Of a stretch of 64,000 nt of DNA, positions 54,386 through 63,005 are shown piece by piece. Made by a program: the position numbers and the translations under genes. Numbering within the stretch: position 1 is the stretch's first letter; each line of letters opens with the position of its first letter. Under the pieces are notes generated by a model. That model searched no databases, was not told where the DNA came from, and saw only the letters and a program-made list of their open reading frames with translations. The DNA comes from DASRAA01 sp963724855 (GTDB lineage Bacteria; Acidobacteriota; Terriglobia; Terriglobales; Acidobacteriaceae), in NCBI GenBank assembly GCA_963724855.1, contig CAVRWH010000006.1:620001-684000 (forward strand), read 5' to 3'.

Positions 54386-55366
54386 TCATGGGACCTCGGC
54401 TTCTTCTGCCAGCAGTTCGGCCTGGGCTGATTTTCGGGTGCCGCGGCTGATCAGGAATACGGCCAGCAGGGTCAGCAGTCCGGCCCCGACTACGCTCCAA
54501 CTGACCACCTCGCCCGCCCAGAACCAGCCCACAACTACGGCAATCACAGGGTTTACGTAGGTGTGGGTGGAGACCAGCGTGGGTGAGACGTGGTCGAGCA
54601 GCCAGGTGTAGGCGGTGAAAGTGATGATCGAGCCGAAGGTGATGAGGTAGACCAGCGACCACCAGGAGCGGGCCGTGACGGCCGGCAGGTTGAGTTTGGA
54701 GAATTCGCCGGTAACTCCAGCTAAGGCCAATAGAATCAAGGATCCGATGATCTCTGGCATGCCCGCACGAGCCAAGGCGTTGCGGGGCAGCGGAGCCTTG
54801 AGCGAGTACATGACGCCGAACGACCAGGCCAATGTTCCCAATAAGATAGCGATGGAACCGATGACGACGGCGCGTTGGCCGGTGGCAGTTTCCTGGCCAA
54901 CTAGCAGTCCAACGCCGGCGATGCCGAGCAGCAGTCCCATGATGGTTTTGCCCGTAAGTCGTTCGCCATGAGTCATTAAGGCGGCCATGACGGCGATCCA
55001 GATGGGCTCGCTGGCAATGAGGAGAGCGGCCCAGCCGGAGGGCACGACGGTCTCGGCCCAATGCAGGCTGCCGTGGCCTAAAACGAAGTAAAGAAAGCCC
55101 AAAACGACGCTGGCGCGCCACTCGCGCCAGGTTGGACGATAGCCGCGGGAGTAGGCCCAGCTGAGCAGGACGACTCCGGCGATGATGTGGCGGAAGCCGG
55201 CGACTACCAGCGGCGGGATGGTCTCGACGGCGTAACGTATTGCAAGATAAGTAGATCCCCAGACAACGTAGATGCACAAAAAGGCCAGCAGCAGGGCCGC
55301 GCGGCCGGGCGGGGCAATGCCCGTCGAGCGCTGGCTGGTCCGGAGGCTACCTGCATGACTGGTCAT
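54386..55366 (-). CDS. DMT superfamily (EamA) transporter
   Basis: Inner-membrane exporter of 326 residues with ten predicted helices in two EamA repeats: first LLLAFLCIYVVWGSTYLAIR and WAALLIASEPIWIAVMAALM, second IAILLGTLAWSFGVMYSLKA and THTYVNPVIAVVVGWFWAGE. The VWGSTYLAIRYAVETIPP start resembles YedA/RhaT-type metabolite exporters. The substrate is unknown. The TTATAAC palindrome lies 70 bases upstream of the start. Confidence 0.9.
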   Translation of the reverse strand: MTSHAGSLRTSQRSTGIAPPGRAALLLAFLCIYVVWGSTYLAIRYAVETIPPLVVAGFRHIIAGVVLLSWAYSRGYRPTWREWRASVVLGFLYFVLGHGSLHWAETVVPSGWAALLIASEPIWIAVMAALMTHGERLTGKTIMGLLLGIAGVGLLVGQETATGQRAVVIGSIAILLGTLAWSFGVMYSLKAPLPRNALARAGMPEIIGSLILLALAGVTGEFSKLNLPAVTARSWWSLVYLITFGSIITFTAYTWLLDHVSPTLVSTHTYVNPVIAVVVGWFWAGEVVSWSVVGAGLLTLLAVFLISRGTRKSAQAELLAEEAEVP

Positions 55367-55435
55367 AAGAATGAAAGGAGAACTGGGAATTCGCTGGTGG
55401 CAGTATACGCGGCGGCATGGTCTCCATAGCCGGAC

Positions 55436-55453
55436 TTATAACACTCGTTATAA
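55436..55453. promoter_or_regulatory. Palindrome TTATAAC-N4-GTTATAA, possible operator of the DMT transporter
   Basis: Perfect 7-bp arms around ACTC, 70 bases upstream of the transporter start and 37 bases past the LolA-like gene's stop on the same strand. The arms are identical to those of the palindrome at 2128. Confidence 0.5.
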
Positions 55454-55490
55454 TGCAATTCCGGAGGTAATTTCCGGGACAGTTTTTCGG

Positions 55491-56249
55491 CTATTTGCCG
55501 TCCCGACTCCCGGAGGAGGGATCGATCTTGTAATTTTCGTAGCGGATTTTTAGCACTGACCGCCCGCCGAGGCGGACCTCGGTCACGGTCTCGTTAGAAG
55601 ACGGTAGATAGAACTCGCCGATCTTGCGGTACTGGTGGTGGATCTGGGAACCCTTGATCCAGATTGACGGGTTCTTTGCGGGCTCGGCGTCGATGCGAAC
55701 CACGGCATAATCCAAAGCGTCGATCCAGATGGTGCCACGGTAAAGAAATTTGTTGTCGCGGAGCGGTTCGACGTTCATCACGTACAAATCGCGACCCGCA
55801 TCGGCCTGGCAACCGTTGAGGACGAAGTGGTAGTTGTCGGCGGTAAGGGCAACGGCGTTGCGGTTGGATTCGTCACTCGAGGACTCGTGCTCGGACTCCA
55901 GAAGGCGATGCAAAACGCGAGTGAGAATGAGTTTTGAACCAGACTCTGCGAGTACGGTGAATTGCTTGGCGCCGGGCGCACGGTAGGAGGCGTTGACAGT
56001 CATCTCGGCGCTGCGGGCCGACGGGAAGCCGGAGTAGTCGAGCGCGTAGTGACGTTCGCTCTCAAAACTGCGCAGGTGTTGGGCGCGCTCGGCGTTCCTG
56101 ACCGCGAGCAGCTGGACGATTTGCCGGGTGGTGGTGCTGAGCGCCGGGGAGCAGGGCGCGGTGGGAACATCAGGACTGGCCGCAAGCGCGGCCGGCCCTG
56201 CGGCGCACAACGCAACAACGATAAGAGCCGTGCGCAGCAGCATCATCAT
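55491..56249 (-). CDS. Exported LolA-like (outer-membrane lipoprotein-sorting fold) protein
   Basis: 252 residues from the ATG at 56249. Signal peptide MMMLLRTALIVVALCAAGPA. The body has the strand pattern of the LolA fold: ERHYALDYSGFPSARSAEMTV, KFLYRGTIWIDALDYAVVRI, GKLPSSNETVTEVRL-like strands, and it ends SVLKIRYENYKIDPSS. Such proteins bind lipids or lipoproteins in the periplasm. This assignment rests on pattern only; no direct lipoprotein-sorting gene is nearby. Confidence 0.6.
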   Translation of the reverse strand: MMMLLRTALIVVALCAAGPAALAASPDVPTAPCSPALSTTTRQIVQLLAVRNAERAQHLRSFESERHYALDYSGFPSARSAEMTVNASYRAPGAKQFTVLAESGSKLILTRVLHRLLESEHESSSDESNRNAVALTADNYHFVLNGCQADAGRDLYVMNVEPLRDNKFLYRGTIWIDALDYAVVRIDAEPAKNPSIWIKGSQIHHQYRKIGEFYLPSSNETVTEVRLGGRSVLKIRYENYKIDPSSGSRDGK

Positions 56250-56465
56250 GGACGCGCAGCCCCGGCAGTGACCCGACCAGTTCGCAATCCAATGACAGAG
56301 CAATCAAAAGCCATCGAGCACTCCTAAAACCAAATTCGGCGCGGAGAGACGCAACACCGCGGAAGGCTTAGCCAGTATCACCGCTTTGCCGATTTAGTTC
56401 CAGTACAATTCCGTCTGCGCTCCGGTTTGAATGAAGCGATGAGACGGCGCGCACGAGGAACCATT

Positions 56466-57236
56466 ATGGGTCATATCAACACCGAACTAGTCGATAATGT
56501 TTTGCGCATCTGCATCAACCGTCCAGAAAAGAAAAATGCTTTAACGCTGGCGATGTACACGGCGATGGCGGAGGCAGTGGAGCAAGGGGAAGCTAATCCC
56601 GAGGTGCGGGTGATGCTGCTGTACGGGAACGGGGATTCGTTCACAGCGGGAAACGACTTGCAGGACTTCATGGCGAACCCATGGACGGGAAACGACGTAC
56701 CGCCGGCGGTGCGGTTCATGCTGGCGGTGGCGCACGCAAAGAAGCCGGTAATGGCAGCGGTGCATGGATCGACGGTGGGAATCGGGGTGACGATTCTGCT
56801 GCACTGCGACCTGGTGTACGCGGCTGACAACGCCAAGCTGGTGATGCCGTTCGTGAATTTGGGGATCATTCCGGAGGCAGGATCGACGCTGCTGGTTCCG
56901 GCGCTGATGGGACACCAGCGGGCAGCGGAGTTGTTTATGCTGGGCGCGCCAATCACGGCGCAACGCGCATATGAGTTGGGGCTGGTGAATGCGGTGGTAG
57001 CTCCCGACAAGCTGACTGGAGACTGCGATGGGCGCCGCGCAGCGCTGGCCGAGAAGCCGGCGGCGGCGGTGCGGGCAACCAAGGCACTCATGAAGAAGCC
57101 GATGGCGGCGGAAACGGAACGGGTAATCCAGGAGGAGTTGCAGGTGTTGGCTGAGCGGCTGACATCGCCGGAGTGCCGCGAGGCGCTGATGGCGTTCTTG
57201 CAGAAGCGGAAGCCGGATTTTAAGCAGTTCGGGTAG
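56466..57236 (+). CDS. Enoyl-CoA hydratase/isomerase family protein with a compensated frameshift
   Basis: Crotonase-fold enzyme of about 256 residues. The oxyanion-hole segments are DSFTAGNDLQDF and VHGSTVGIGVTILLHCDLVYA, and the second catalytic region is LGIIPEAGSTLLVPALMG. The Glu in PEAGS is at the position of the ECI-type isomerase/hydratase base. Between about 57016 and 57043 the frame reads TGDCDGRRA, where the neighbouring frame gives ETAMGAAQ, the family sequence. One extra base before and one missing base after would explain it. The ribosome site is gaggaa. The role is probably in fatty-acid or aromatic-acid degradation. Confidence 0.88.
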   Translation: MGHINTELVDNVLRICINRPEKKNALTLAMYTAMAEAVEQGEANPEVRVMLLYGNGDSFTAGNDLQDFMANPWTGNDVPPAVRFMLAVAHAKKPVMAAVHGSTVGIGVTILLHCDLVYAADNAKLVMPFVNLGIIPEAGSTLLVPALMGHQRAAELFMLGAPITAQRAYELGLVNAVVAPDKLTGDCDGRRAALAEKPAAAVRATKALMKKPMAAETERVIQEELQVLAERLTSPECREALMAFLQKRKPDFKQFG

Positions 57237-57248
57237 TGGGGAGAATCT

Positions 57249-57330
57249 ACCACAGAGACACAGAGGCACAGAGAAGGCTTGAGACTGACGGCAAAAGCAA
57301 CCGCGGATTTCGCAGATGACGCGGATCAGA
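57249..57330 (+). repeat. CACAGAG-type dispersed repeat, copy 4
   Basis: taccacagagacacagaggc, acagagaa, then ccgcggattt and gcggatcag. The 60187 copy has the same two halves in the same order. Confidence 0.65.
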
Positions 57331-57403
57331 CTTAGGTATCTTCAACTCCACTCCCACGAAGGAATTCATCCCACCCAGATTTCTGGCGGTACGAACGAAC
57401 AGC

Positions 57404-57530
57404 AGGTCCTTCGACTCCGGCGTCCCGCCGAGCGGGGCGCCTCCGCTCAGGATGACGAGCAAGAAGATGCAGCGCTGGCAAAAAAGGGGTCCTTCGACTC
57501 GTCGCTCCGCTCCTCGCTCAGGATGACACA
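57404..57530 (+). repeat. Two copies of the CCTTCGACT...CTCAGGATGAC repeat
   Basis: Copy one starts caggtccttcgactccggcg and ends gctcaggatgac at about 57455. Copy two starts ggtccttcgactcgtcgctc and ends gctcaggatgac at about 57528. They are separated by about 35 bases. Confidence 0.65.
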
Positions 57531-57551
57531 CATGAAAATTCGGCCAAAAGC

Positions 57552-60137
57552 TTAGCGGACGCCGGTGACGGTGTAGAGGTCAGAGAGGCGGACGCGGTAG
57601 TCGAAGCCGTAGGTGTTGCCGTCTGGGGTGATGATGGGCGGGTCGGGGACGACGCCTCCGATGGGAGCGGTGGCGAGGGTACGCCACGGAGTGCGCGCGC
57701 CGGTGTGCGGGTTAAGTTTCTCGACCTTGACGCCCGCGCCGTTTGCGTTCTCGGGCGCAACAAAGAGCTGGCCATCCGTGGTCCAGCCCAAGGCCATTTC
57801 GCCGGGCTTAAGGCCCTTGATTTCCGAGGTCGTAGCATCGTCTATGGACAACAGGGCTGTGCGGCCGTTGCCTGTGGCGGGGTTTCGGACACCGACGAGT
57901 AGCCATTTGTCGTCACGAGAAATCTCTCGATTCACCATTCCCTCGGGTGAGACCGGCTTGGGGGCACCACCATTGACGTCCTGCAACCAAACGCGAGGAA
58001 GATGTCCGGGTTCGCTCGCGGAGTAAACGATATGCTTGCCGTCAGATAAGAACACGGGAAGGATATTCGCAATCGCGAGTGTGGTGGGGTTGACACGGCG
58101 CGGCTCGCCGGGCCCGATGGGCAACAGCCAGACTTCGTGGTTGGGCTCGACGAGCTTGATGGCCAGAGCCCACTTCTTGTCGCGGGAGAGAGAACCTGCA
58201 TATCCCTCGCCGATGGGAATTGCAGCGGAGCCGTCGGTGTCACGTACATACACGGTGTAGTTCGACGTGGAAGAGCCCTCTTCCTCGAAGAGGATCATCT
58301 TGCCGTCGTCGCTGATGTCGCGGAGGTAGCTGAAATCGAGCCAGGAGAGGTCGCGGAGCGACTCGCCATGATTGCTGGAGACGACGATGCCGCGACGAGC
58401 AATGCCCTGCCCGACGAGGAGCTGCCCTTTAAAGGAGATATCGCGCAGGTGAATACGGCCGGGCATGGCCAGCGGGTCGCGGGTCTTCCCCGAGAGCGAC
58501 AGGGCGTGGACCTCTCCCGATTCGAGAGGCGAACTGCTCCAGACTTCATCGCCGCTGACGCTCCAGGCAAGGCCCTGAGAGCTTTCATACAAGGGGCTGG
58601 CGGCGACTTTCTCGCCGGTGGTACGGATGATCGTGACTGTGCCGCGATCGTCGCTGGGATTGGTGTGAGCGATGAAAGCGAGGTACTTGCCGTCGCGCGA
58701 GAAGCGGAGGTCGTCGATGAGCTTCTCGCGATAAAGCACCTTGCCAATCGGGTACTCGAGTTGACACACGAAGTCGGCAGGCACATAGCGGACGATGGCG
58801 AGGGCAGAGCCATCGGGAGTGAAATCGGCAGCCTGGATGTTTTCGATCTCGGGCTTGGGAGCGCTGGTTCCGGTGGTGCGCGCCAGATTGCCGGGCGCAA
58901 GAAGCGTGGTGCGGACTTGGGGAGAGAGTGCGACGGCGAGTTCTCCCTTGCTGGAGACCGCCAGCAGACGCGCGTCTTTGATGCCCATGGGATGTCCACC
59001 GACTCCGTCGGCAGGCACGGAGTAGAGTTCGGGCTCGGCGGCTTCCCAGGCGGCGGTGTAGATGACGTTTTGTCCGTCGGGTGTGAAGCGCGCGGTGCCG
59101 GGCGTGCCGCGACGATAGGTGACCTGATGAAATTGAGCGCCGGTGGCGGGGTGTCGAGCTGAAGAAAGCAGCCATCCGGCCAAACCGGCGAGCAGAACGA
59201 GAGCAGCGGCGGCGGCAAACAGCGACGTGCGAGTTTTGCGCTCCTTGACCTTGGCGGCGGAGAGGCCTCCGGAGGCAGTCATGGAAGTGATGGACTCGAG
59301 GTCGAACGCCATGTCGCGGGCGGACTGGAAGCGCTGCTCGGGAGCTTTTTCGAGGCAGTGATGCACGATGCGATCGAGCGCCGGCGGCAGGGCGCGGCCG
59401 TCGGGAGGATTCTCGGGCGGATCGTCGTGAAGAATCGCTGTCATCGTTTCGGCGGTGGTGTCGCGTTGGAAGGCGCGCACGCCGGTGAGCATCTCGTAGA
59501 GCACGGCGCCAAAGCTGAAGATGTCAGTGCGGCAATCGACGGCTGCGCCGCGAACCTGCTCGGGCGACATGTATCCGGCGGTGCCGACGACAGTGCCGAC
59601 TCCGGTGAGTGGCGCGTTGGTCGTCATGGTACCGACGTGCGTGGCATCGCTGTCGCTGGCAACGGTCTTGGCGAGTCCGAAGTCGAGGATCTTTACGCGG
59701 CCTTCGCGGGTGACGAAGATGTTGTCGGGCTTGAGATCACGATGGGCGATGTCTTTGCCGTGGGCGGCGGCAAGGCCTTGCGCGGTCTGGATGGCGTAGT
59801 CGATGGCCTTGCGGTGAGAGAGCGGGCCGCGGGCAAGAATGGCGCGCAGGGTTTCGCCTTCGAGAAGTTCGCAGACCATGTAGGGCGTGCCGTCGTGCTG
59901 GCCGAGATCGTGAACGCCGAGGATGTTGGGATGATTGAGGGCGGCAACGGCGCGGGCTTCCTGCTCGAAGCGACGCAAGCGGTCGGGGTCGGCGGCGAAG
60001 GAGGCGGGGAGGATCTTGACGGCAACGTCGCGTCCGAGGCGCTGGTCGCGGGCGCGGTAGACTTCGCCCATTCCGCCGGCTCCAATGAGCGCGACGAGTT
60101 CGTAGGGGCCTAGTTTGGTTCCGGGAGTAAGGGCCAT
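57552..60137 (-). CDS. Membrane Ser/Thr protein kinase with C-terminal beta-propeller
   Basis: 861 residues. The kinase domain (12-280) has the G-loop IGAGGMGEV, Lys41 in DVAVKIL, catalytic Asp134 in HRDLKPDN and Asp152 in the DFG motif, and APE-like GYMSPEQVRG. A membrane helix (about 308-330, LFAAAAALVLLAGLAGWLLS) follows. The outer part is a TolB/PD40-like propeller with repeated units such as ARFTPDGQNVIYTA, ADFTPDGSALAIVR, LRFSRDGKYLAFIA and EISRDDKWLLVGVR. The layout suggests a sensor outside controlling a kinase inside. This fusion is very common in Acidobacteria. Its substrates are unknown. Confidence 0.93.
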   Translation of the reverse strand: MALTPGTKLGPYELVALIGAGGMGEVYRARDQRLGRDVAVKILPASFAADPDRLRRFEQEARAVAALNHPNILGVHDLGQHDGTPYMVCELLEGETLRAILARGPLSHRKAIDYAIQTAQGLAAAHGKDIAHRDLKPDNIFVTREGRVKILDFGLAKTVASDSDATHVGTMTTNAPLTGVGTVVGTAGYMSPEQVRGAAVDCRTDIFSFGAVLYEMLTGVRAFQRDTTAETMTAILHDDPPENPPDGRALPPALDRIVHHCLEKAPEQRFQSARDMAFDLESITSMTASGGLSAAKVKERKTRTSLFAAAAALVLLAGLAGWLLSSARHPATGAQFHQVTYRRGTPGTARFTPDGQNVIYTAAWEAAEPELYSVPADGVGGHPMGIKDARLLAVSSKGELAVALSPQVRTTLLAPGNLARTTGTSAPKPEIENIQAADFTPDGSALAIVRYVPADFVCQLEYPIGKVLYREKLIDDLRFSRDGKYLAFIAHTNPSDDRGTVTIIRTTGEKVAASPLYESSQGLAWSVSGDEVWSSSPLESGEVHALSLSGKTRDPLAMPGRIHLRDISFKGQLLVGQGIARRGIVVSSNHGESLRDLSWLDFSYLRDISDDGKMILFEEEGSSTSNYTVYVRDTDGSAAIPIGEGYAGSLSRDKKWALAIKLVEPNHEVWLLPIGPGEPRRVNPTTLAIANILPVFLSDGKHIVYSASEPGHLPRVWLQDVNGGAPKPVSPEGMVNREISRDDKWLLVGVRNPATGNGRTALLSIDDATTSEIKGLKPGEMALGWTTDGQLFVAPENANGAGVKVEKLNPHTGARTPWRTLATAPIGGVVPDPPIITPDGNTYGFDYRVRLSDLYTVTGVR

Positions 60138-60186
60138 GAGGTGTGGTGAATTATAGCGTGAAGCGCAGTCTCGAGAACGACGAATT

Positions 60187-60262
60187 CACCACGGAGGCAC
60201 GGAGACACAGAGAATACTCAAGAAAAAAACAGCCGCGGATTTACGCGGATCACACGGATCAT
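60187..60262 (+). repeat. CACAGAG-type dispersed repeat, copy 5
   Basis: caccacggaggcacggagac, acagagaa, then ccgcggatttacgcggatca. It sits in the 279-base gap between the divergent kinase and DUF507 genes, in which nothing else but promoters is expected. Confidence 0.65.
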
Positions 60263-60416
60263 TCAAAAGGCGGAACGAGGGCCTGGGCCTGCCCGAACAC
60301 GCAGATGAGGCTTATATGAGGTTGACTCATCGCACTCTGATGTCGGTATAACGGGGTGAGGGACACCGCGATTCCTGTGGTAAAATTACGAGTTACGACA
60401 TCCGATTACGACCAGC

Positions 60417-60695
60417 ATGCAATTTTCCAAAGAATATGTGGGCTACCTGGCCCGCGAAATAACCAAAAAGCTGATTGACGGCGAGTTCATCGAGACCTCC
60501 AACCCGGAGGAGGTGCGCGAGCGGGTACACGCTGCGCTGATCGATGAGCTGACGCTGGAAGACCGCATTAATGATGACGTGCGCACCATCCTCGAGACCT
60601 ACTCGGAGGAGATGCGGCAGAGCGGCGCCAATTACCAGGAGATGTTCAAGAAGATCAAGAACGAACTGGTACGGAAATATAAGGCGGTGCTATGA
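60417..60695 (+). CDS. DUF507 family protein 1
   Basis: 92 residues, all helical, with the family sequence FSKEYVGYLAREITKKLIDG and IETSNPEEVRERVHAALIDE. DUF507 proteins are small cytoplasmic proteins of unknown function found in Acidobacteria, deltaproteobacteria-type lineages and Aquificae. TAAAAT at 60380 may be the -10. No strong ribosome site is visible. It overlaps the next gene by four bases (ATGA). Confidence 0.88.
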   Translation: MQFSKEYVGYLAREITKKLIDGEFIETSNPEEVRERVHAALIDELTLEDRINDDVRTILETYSEEMRQSGANYQEMFKKIKNELVRKYKAVL

Positions 60696-60967
60696 GAATC
60701 AGCCGCGAAAAGATCAACAAACTGGCGCATGCGGTGGCCGACACGCTGGCCAGCCTGGAGAGTGTGGATTTTGTGGAAGACCGCAACACGATCCGACTGG
60801 AAGCGCGGCGGGTGCTGGAGCACCTGATGGTGGAAGAGGCGAAAATCGATGCTGCCGCCCGGCAGAAGATCGAGAGCCAGAGAAAGACCATCCTGGAAGG
60901 CTCGCAGGAGTGGGACATCCTGTACCGGAAATACTACAACGAAGAAGTGAAGAAGCTGGGGATCTAA
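60692..60967 (+). CDS. DUF507 family protein 2
   Basis: 91 residues, a diverged paralogue of the preceding gene: RISREKINKLAHAVADTLAS, FVEDRNTIRLEARRVLEHLM, and WDILYRKYYNEEVKKLGI. Translational coupling of two paralogues suggests that they form a heteromer (inference). A GGGCCGGG/CCCGGCCC hairpin at 61126-61149 lies downstream. Confidence 0.88.
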   Translation: MRISREKINKLAHAVADTLASLESVDFVEDRNTIRLEARRVLEHLMVEEAKIDAAARQKIESQRKTILEGSQEWDILYRKYYNEEVKKLGI

Positions 60968-61125
60968 GGCAGCGGTCCGCGGTCAGAAGTTCGCACGGCG
61001 AATTTCGCGCTGACTGCGTGCGCTCGTCTGTCAGGAATTCGGCCCGGTTGGGACATCGATTGCAGGCTGCTGCGCCGGAGAACGAGTCGACACGGGAAGT
61101 ACTCGCCACCATACCGAATTTGCAA

Positions 61126-61149
61126 GGGCCGGGATGCTTCTCCCGGCCC
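61126..61149. terminator. GC-rich hairpin between convergent genes
   Basis: GGGCCGGG pairs with CCCGGCCC around an eight-base loop, 160 bases past the DUF507 pair and 58 bases before the stop of the small exported protein. There is no clear T run. Confidence 0.45.
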
Positions 61150-61206
61150 GAGACATAAAGAGGTTAGCGTGCAGCGTGGAGGTTCAGGCAGTGACGTTGA
61201 CCTACG

Positions 61207-61545
61207 TTACTGCACATCCACCTTCGCTTGAGCGATGTGGCCATTGCCGTCAGAGGCAATAATGTAAGCAGTGCCCGGTGCCGTTCCCACTGTAAAGGTG
61301 GTCTGTGGTCCACTTGAGTTGTCGATGCTCCCGACATTTGCATTGCTGAGCACCATGACCCAAGTGATATTGCAGGGCGTGAAGTTGCAAAACGCGTCAA
61401 AAGTCTTCTGGGTGGTGGGCCCTGCAACATTGAGCGTCGCGGTAGCCGGTAGCAATGCGATATGCAACGTTGCGAACGCAGATAGACTCAGCGCGAGAAC
61501 CGCGATAGCAACTCCGAATCCAAGCACTACTCTTTTTCGATTCAT
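61207..61545 (-). CDS. Small exported hypothetical protein
   Basis: 112 residues with a signal peptide (VVLGFGVAIAVLALSLSAFA). The mature part has two cysteines (FCNFTPCN), a likely disulphide, and Ig-like strands (TTFTVGTAPGTAYIIASDGN, GHIAQAKVDV). aaggagac precedes the ATG. The function is unknown. Confidence 0.65.
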   Translation of the reverse strand: MNRKRVVLGFGVAIAVLALSLSAFATLHIALLPATATLNVAGPTTQKTFDAFCNFTPCNITWVMVLSNANVGSIDNSSGPQTTFTVGTAPGTAYIIASDGNGHIAQAKVDVQ

Positions 61546-61965
61546 TGGGTTTGTCTCCTTTTCTCGAAGAAAGTTTTATGGGACAAGGGGCCGGACAACC
61601 CTGCGTCTCCGAAGGAAACACGTCTTGAGGGCGACGGAAACCCAGCGATTTCTACCGATGGCCAGTGCTGGGCTTCGACCTTGGACGACGAAGTAGTGGT
61701 TGCCAAAAAACAGGAATCTGCGGGGGAGTATGCGCCGACCCGGATACCGTGTCAATTGCGCATAAGTGCTTTTTTTATAGCTAGTTACAGGCACCTTACT
61801 CTGGTAATCTAACTGCCACAAGCGGCAGCGTTTAGTAGCCACTTACGGGCTATAAGCGGCCTATAACTCGCAGACCGGGATGCGGGTGGCTGTCGCGGTA
61901 CACGAGCACACAGAGGTCATTTTCGCGGGGTCCTGGCCGACGGTATTGTGGAGCAGCAGCCGCCG
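61546..61965. other. Intergenic region
   Basis: 420 bases. I see no gene, terminator or repeat that I can support. The AT-rich part around 61760-61810 probably holds the promoter of the small exported protein. Confidence 0.5.
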
Positions 61966-62865
61966 TCATTTCGCAGTTGCGCGGGTCGGCGTCGGGACTA
62001 TCGGATGGTCCGGCGTCCAATAAGGTTTGCCGGCAGGGATGAGGAAAACCTGCAGTTTCGGGAACAACGCACGAAGATCGTCGGCGCACTTCTTCATGCC
62101 GGGCTCTTCGGAGACTTCGTGGCCAAGCAGGATCAGCGCCTTATGACGACCCTGCGCGCTGGCGTCGCGAACGTACTCGACGGTTTCCCACTCGGGCACT
62201 TCACCCCCCAGCAGGACTTCGACTTGATCGGAACGCAGCGCGAGGATTTGTTTTTGGGCGCCGGCGGCACCGGGAAGAAGGGCGACGCGCGTGATGGAAA
62301 GATCGGGATTTCCGATAACGCGAAGCGTGTGGGTGTTCAGCTTCGTCGCCAGTTCGCGCGACAACTGGAGAAGCGTGGTGCGCGGGATGGTGAGTTGGAA
62401 TGGGTTGCCTGCATCCATGTAGCTCTTCCAGCCGAGGGCTTCGACAAGGCCCAGCGCGATGGGGTCGGGCGTGATTTCATGCATCTCGTCGTGAAAGCGA
62501 AAAATCACCATGTGGTGCTGCTGAATGAAGGCGAGCTTCTCGAGATAGACAGGGTCTTCGACCAAGAAAGCCGTGTCGTCGAGATGGTTGTAGAACGTCG
62601 GCTCGTGGGTGATGACGAGATTGAGACCGCGCTGGCTGGCCTGGCGCAGGACGTCCATGGTGTCGAGGAAGGTGACGGCGATTCCGGTGACGGGAGTGGA
62701 AGGATCGCCAGCCTTGATGGTGTCGACGGTGCCCGATGGTACAGGAACAGCGTAGTGGTTCTGGAGACGGAGAATGACATCGGCGGCAGTGAGGGTTTGA
62801 GCGGCGGTGGCGAGCGGCAGCAGAGCGAAAGCGAGAGCGAAGCACCAGAGTCGGACGGGTTTCAC
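61966..62865 (-). CDS. Exported Nif3-like (NGG1p-interacting factor 3) protein
   Basis: 299 residues. A clear signal peptide (LWCFALAFALLPLATAAQT) precedes a Nif3-family domain. The metal-binding signatures are visible: LNLVITHEPTFYNH near residue 80 (the usual HHP motif is HEP here), HDEMH in FRFHDEMHEITPD, and GHEVSEEPGMK near the C-terminus. The family forms dinuclear-metal hexamers and is usually cytoplasmic, often described as GTP cyclohydrolase 1 type 2-like. The export signal and the modified motif make a different role likely. Confidence 0.8.
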   Translation of the reverse strand: MKPVRLWCFALAFALLPLATAAQTLTAADVILRLQNHYAVPVPSGTVDTIKAGDPSTPVTGIAVTFLDTMDVLRQASQRGLNLVITHEPTFYNHLDDTAFLVEDPVYLEKLAFIQQHHMVIFRFHDEMHEITPDPIALGLVEALGWKSYMDAGNPFQLTIPRTTLLQLSRELATKLNTHTLRVIGNPDLSITRVALLPGAAGAQKQILALRSDQVEVLLGGEVPEWETVEYVRDASAQGRHKALILLGHEVSEEPGMKKCADDLRALFPKLQVFLIPAGKPYWTPDHPIVPTPTRATAK

Positions 62866-63005
62866 AGGTCCCCTTCCTTTCGGAATGCTCCATCATTTTA
62901 GTTTCAAGTTCGATAAAACGGGCAAGAACAGGAATCCCACCCTGTCGATCCCGACGAGCGGGGCGGACAAGGGTGGGGCGCCCAATTTCAGGCTTGGTTG
63001 AGTGA

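Larger units (their letters stand above)
57237..57551. other. Intergenic region between convergent genes, filled with dispersed repeats
   Basis: 315 bases with one CACAGAG-type repeat plus its ccgcggatttcgcagatgac tail (57249-57330) and two copies of the CCTTCGACTC...CTCAGGATGAC repeat (57404-57455 and 57491-57530). No gene is seen. Confidence 0.65.
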
